Shown here one piece after another: positions 3,792 through 5,819 of a stretch of 5,819 nucleotides of DNA. Origin of the DNA: Angelakisella sp. (GTDB taxonomy: Bacteria; Bacillota; Clostridia; Oscillospirales; Ruminococcaceae); NCBI GenBank assembly GCA_022795575.1, contig JAAWGY010000169.1, positions 1 through 5,819 of the forward strand, given 5' to 3'. How positions within the stretch are numbered: the first letter of the stretch is position 1; each line of letters opens with the position of its first letter. The position numbers and the translations under genes are program-made. The notes beneath the pieces were generated by a model. That model was not told the DNA's origin, searched no databases, and worked only from the letters and a program-made list of their open reading frames with translations.

Positions 3792-5684
3792 ATGATATTC
3801 CTGGAAGGCTTGTTCCGGCTTGTCCTGCCCCTGACGCTGGCGGGGAGCCTGGCCGCGCTGCTGGTGCTGGGGGCCAAGGCCCTCACCCGGGACCGGCTGG
3901 GTCCGGGCTGGAACTACTATATCTGGGCGCTGCCCATGGCCCTTTACGTGCTGCCTGTCCCCCTGTCCCTGGGGTGGATGGAGGCGGCACTCCCCGAGAG
4001 GGGCGCGGCAGGGAGCGCCCCAGCCGCGGCAGTGGGAGGAGCCGCCGCCACCGGAGGGGGAGCCGCAACGGCTGCTGCCGCCGCCGGAGCGGCAGGGCCG
4101 GCCCCCACCCTATGGGAGCTGCTGCCGGTGCTGGCTTGGGTGTGGCTGCTGGGGATGGTTTTTTCGGCGGCGGTTCGGGCCGCGGAGTGCAGGAGCCTTT
4201 GGGACAGCCTGGGGAACTGCGCCCAGCCAGCCCGGCCCGGGGGCCAGGCCCAGAAGCAATTTCAGGCCGCGCTGGCGGAGCTGGGCATTCCGGAGGGGCG
4301 GGTGGCGCTGGTGATCTGCCCCGGGGTGGAAAGCCCGATGATTACCGGACTGCGGAAAACGGCGGTGATCCTCCCCCGGGAGGACTACCCCCAGGGGCAG
4401 CTGCGGATGATGCTGCGCCACGAGCTGTGCCACTACCGCGGCGGGGACCTCTGGTACAAGGCCGCAGCCATGGCGGTGGGGTGTATCCACTGGTTTAACC
4501 CGCTGGTGAAGCTGATGATCCGGGACCTGGACCGCTGCTGCGAGCTGCGTTGTGACCAGCGGGCGGCGGGGGCCATGGAGGCGGGGGAGCGGCAGCTTTA
4601 CGGCCGGATGCTGCTGGACATCGCCCAGGGGAAGACAGCGCCAGGGGGGACGGCGCTGCCTCTGGCTACCGAAAAAAACGAGCTGAAGCGGCGGCTGACG
4701 CTGCTTCGGGAGGGATGGGAGCTTTCGATGGGGACACGGGCGGTATCGCTGGGGCTTGCGCTGGCGGTGGCGGTTACGGGGGTGGTCTGCGCTTCGGCGG
4801 TGAACCCGGGGCCGGTTTTTGCGGAGGCGTTCCAGGGGGAGAAAACCCCGGTGAACAGCTCCTCTGCGGGGGAGATCCCGGCCCTGTGGGACGGGGAGGG
4901 CGGCACCGGCGCCGGGGACGACGGCGGGAGCGAGCCGCCGGCCCAGCCGCCGCTGCGGATGCAGGCGGTGCTGGCGGACGAGGTGACGGGGCAGCAGGCG
5001 CCGCCGGAGAGCAGCGAGGCCCCGGAGACGGCACTGCCGGAGGCTCCGGCAGAGGACGAGTCTTCGGCAAAGGACGAGCCCCCGGTTGAGGATGCACCCC
5101 CGGTTGAGGACGAGCCCTTGGCGGGGGCGGATGCTGGGGAGGAGGCTCCTTTGGACACGACAGAGCCGGAGGCTGCTCCGGATGAGGCTGAGCCGGAGCC
5201 GGAGCTGACACCGGAGGAGCTGGAGGAGGAAACCCGGCGCAGGGAAGAGGAACGGCGGGCGCAATTTACCTACGAGCCCACCGAGGAGGAGCTGGAGAGC
5301 TTTTCTTGGGATGGGGGGCTGCTTTGGCCGGTGGACGGGGGGACGATCAGCTGCGGCTACGGGTGGTACTACGGGCACACGGGGGTTGATATCCGGGCCG
5401 ATGCGGGGACCGAGGTTTACGCGGCGGCGGATGGGTTGGTGCTCTATGCCAGTAACTACTCCATTTGGCCTTACGGCAAGCGGGTGGATATTTACCACGG
5501 CGACGGGGTTGTGACGCGGTATGCCCATTGCAGCAGTGTTTTGGTGACGGCTGGGGACGAGGTGCGGCAGGGGGATCTGATCGGGCTGGTGGGGCGTACC
5601 GGGAATGCCAGCGGCAACCACTGCCACTTTGAAGTGCGGATGGACGGCGACGACCGAAACCCGGAGGATTACTGGGTGAAGTAG
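3792..5684 (+). CDS. Membrane M56 (BlaR1-type) metallopeptidase fused to an M23 (LytM-type) peptidase domain
   Basis: This 630-residue protein combines two peptidase families. Membrane segments are visible at about 6-29, 42-60, 106-127 and 313-336. Between the third and fourth lies the M56 protease: HELCH at 210-214 supplies the zinc histidines and catalytic Glu211, and CELRCD (250-255) supplies Glu251. By analogy with BlaR1 this part faces the cytoplasm and would act on the BlaI-type repressor. The loop 64-105 is rich in Ala and Gly. After the fourth segment comes an acidic, Pro/Glu-rich linker (about 345-505) and a C-terminal M23 domain (about 508-628). All its key residues are present: His529 and Asp533 (GHTGVD), His579 (YAHC), His610 and His612 (HCH). 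BlaR1 proteins carry a penicillin-binding sensor at this end; here a potentially active peptidoglycan peptidase replaces it. AAAGGAGGT precedes the ATG by 8 bases. The substrate and signal are unknown. Confidence 0.93.
   Translation: MIFLEGLFRLVLPLTLAGSLAALLVLGAKALTRDRLGPGWNYYIWALPMALYVLPVPLSLGWMEAALPERGAAGSAPAAAVGGAAATGGGAATAAAAAGAAGPAPTLWELLPVLAWVWLLGMVFSAAVRAAECRSLWDSLGNCAQPARPGGQAQKQFQAALAELGIPEGRVALVICPGVESPMITGLRKTAVILPREDYPQGQLRMMLRHELCHYRGGDLWYKAAAMAVGCIHWFNPLVKLMIRDLDRCCELRCDQRAAGAMEAGERQLYGRMLLDIAQGKTAPGGTALPLATEKNELKRRLTLLREGWELSMGTRAVSLGLALAVAVTGVVCASAVNPGPVFAEAFQGEKTPVNSSSAGEIPALWDGEGGTGAGDDGGSEPPAQPPLRMQAVLADEVTGQQAPPESSEAPETALPEAPAEDESSAKDEPPVEDAPPVEDEPLAGADAGEEAPLDTTEPEAAPDEAEPEPELTPEELEEETRRREEERRAQFTYEPTEEELESFSWDGGLLWPVDGGTISCGYGWYYGHTGVDIRADAGTEVYAAADGLVLYASNYSIWPYGKRVDIYHGDGVVTRYAHCSSVLVTAGDEVRQGDLIGLVGRTGNASGNHCHFEVRMDGDDRNPEDYWVK
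5043..5114 (+). repeat. Four tandem 18-bp units in the linker of the M56-M23 protein
   Basis: Residues 418-441 are four hexapeptides, APAEDE, SSAKDE, PPVEDA and PPVEDE. The last two share their first 14 bases (CCCCCGGTTGAGGA, starting at 5079 and 5097). The first two are diverged. The unit length is a multiple of three, so changes in copy number would lengthen or shorten the extracytoplasmic linker without a frameshift. Confidence 0.75.
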
Positions 5685-5721
5685 CGCTTTTGGGGCGGGG
5701 GACCTATCGGGAAGAGAACCG

Positions 5722-5803
5722 CCTGTCCCACAGGTTGTGCCCGCCGGGGCTACCCGGCCGCAGGTCCAGGGCCGCGCAGGCCCTGGTCGCTCCCGCAGGA
5801 GCG
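5722..5803. other. Cluster of four perfect hairpins downstream of the M56-M23 gene
   Basis: Four perfect inverted repeats follow one another: 5722-5726/5730-5734 (CCTGT, ACAGG), 5743-5748/5753-5758 (GCCGGG, CCCGGC), 5766-5773/5779-5786 (CCAGGGCC, GGCCCTGG) and 5788-5793/5798-5803 (CGCTCC, GGAGCG). Loops are 3 to 5 bases. No T tract follows on either strand, so this is not an ordinary terminator. It resembles a structured RNA or a dispersed intergenic repeat, but I do not recognise a named family. I see no convincing gene in 5685-5819. Confidence 0.55.
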
Positions 5804-5819
5804 AAATGCCCCAGGACGG

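Noticed and set aside
4110..5627. A 505-codon open frame on the minus strand opposite the M56-M23 gene
   Set aside because: It is rich in Arg, Pro, Leu and His with no domain pattern, and sits opposite a gene whose two active sites are clearly encoded on the plus strand. It is a codon-bias shadow.
3362..5684. A beta-lactam resistance operon (blaI-blaR1)
   Set aside because: The repressor and M56 protease are present, but there is no penicillin-binding sensor domain and no beta-lactamase or mecA-like gene. The outer domain is an M23 peptidase.
5722..5803. CRISPR array or tRNA gene in the hairpin cluster
   Set aside because: There are no direct repeats with regular spacers, and no cloverleaf or T-loop consensus. 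The four stems differ in sequence and length.

Overview
This GC-rich window reads as chromosomal DNA from an endospore-forming, high-GC member of the Clostridia. A gut Oscillospiraceae-type organism is my best guess, but only as inference. The main clues are a complete cotJABC spore-coat operon, a canonical T-box leader RNA (a device of Firmicutes and relatives), a BlaI-type repressor paired with an M56 metallopeptidase, and strong AGGAGG-like ribosome binding sites throughout.

Layout. At the left edge, two minus-strand genes lie in one apparent operon: a YciI-like protein (447 to 148) and an unidentified gene starting at 128 that runs off the window. Divergent from them, on the plus strand, is cotJA-cotJB-cotJC (640-1759), tightly packed and preceded by a possible sporulation sigma-factor promoter and a hairpin-rich leader. 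cotJC meets, head to head, a complete minus-strand T-box leader with its own near-perfect SigA promoter (2146-2117) and an intrinsic terminator (1851-1889). No aminoacyl-tRNA synthetase, transporter or biosynthesis gene follows that leader. Read-through would produce RNA antisense to cotJC. The T-box promoter sits inside the 3' end of a SLOG-family (DUF1273/YspA-like) gene (2665-2075). That gene is divergent from a small Cro/C1 (XRE) regulator (2816-3046) across an AT-rich spacer with a 17-bp palindrome.

The right half is a regulatory pair. A BlaI/MecI-type winged-helix repressor (3362-3736) is followed by a 630-residue membrane protein (3792-5684). The latter has the M56 (BlaR1/MecR1) metalloprotease module, but its extracytoplasmic end is an intact M23 (LytM-type) peptidoglycan peptidase domain in place of the usual penicillin-binding sensor. 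The promoter carries two dyad operators with centres 33 bp apart, so the pair looks autoregulated. A plausible reading is a cell-wall-responsive switch: the outer M23 domain engages or cuts peptidoglycan, and the inner M56 protease inactivates BlaI. The window ends in a cluster of four perfect hairpins with no gene in it.

The two items most worth follow-up are the orphan T-box aimed at cotJABC and the BlaI/M56-M23 module with its twin operators.
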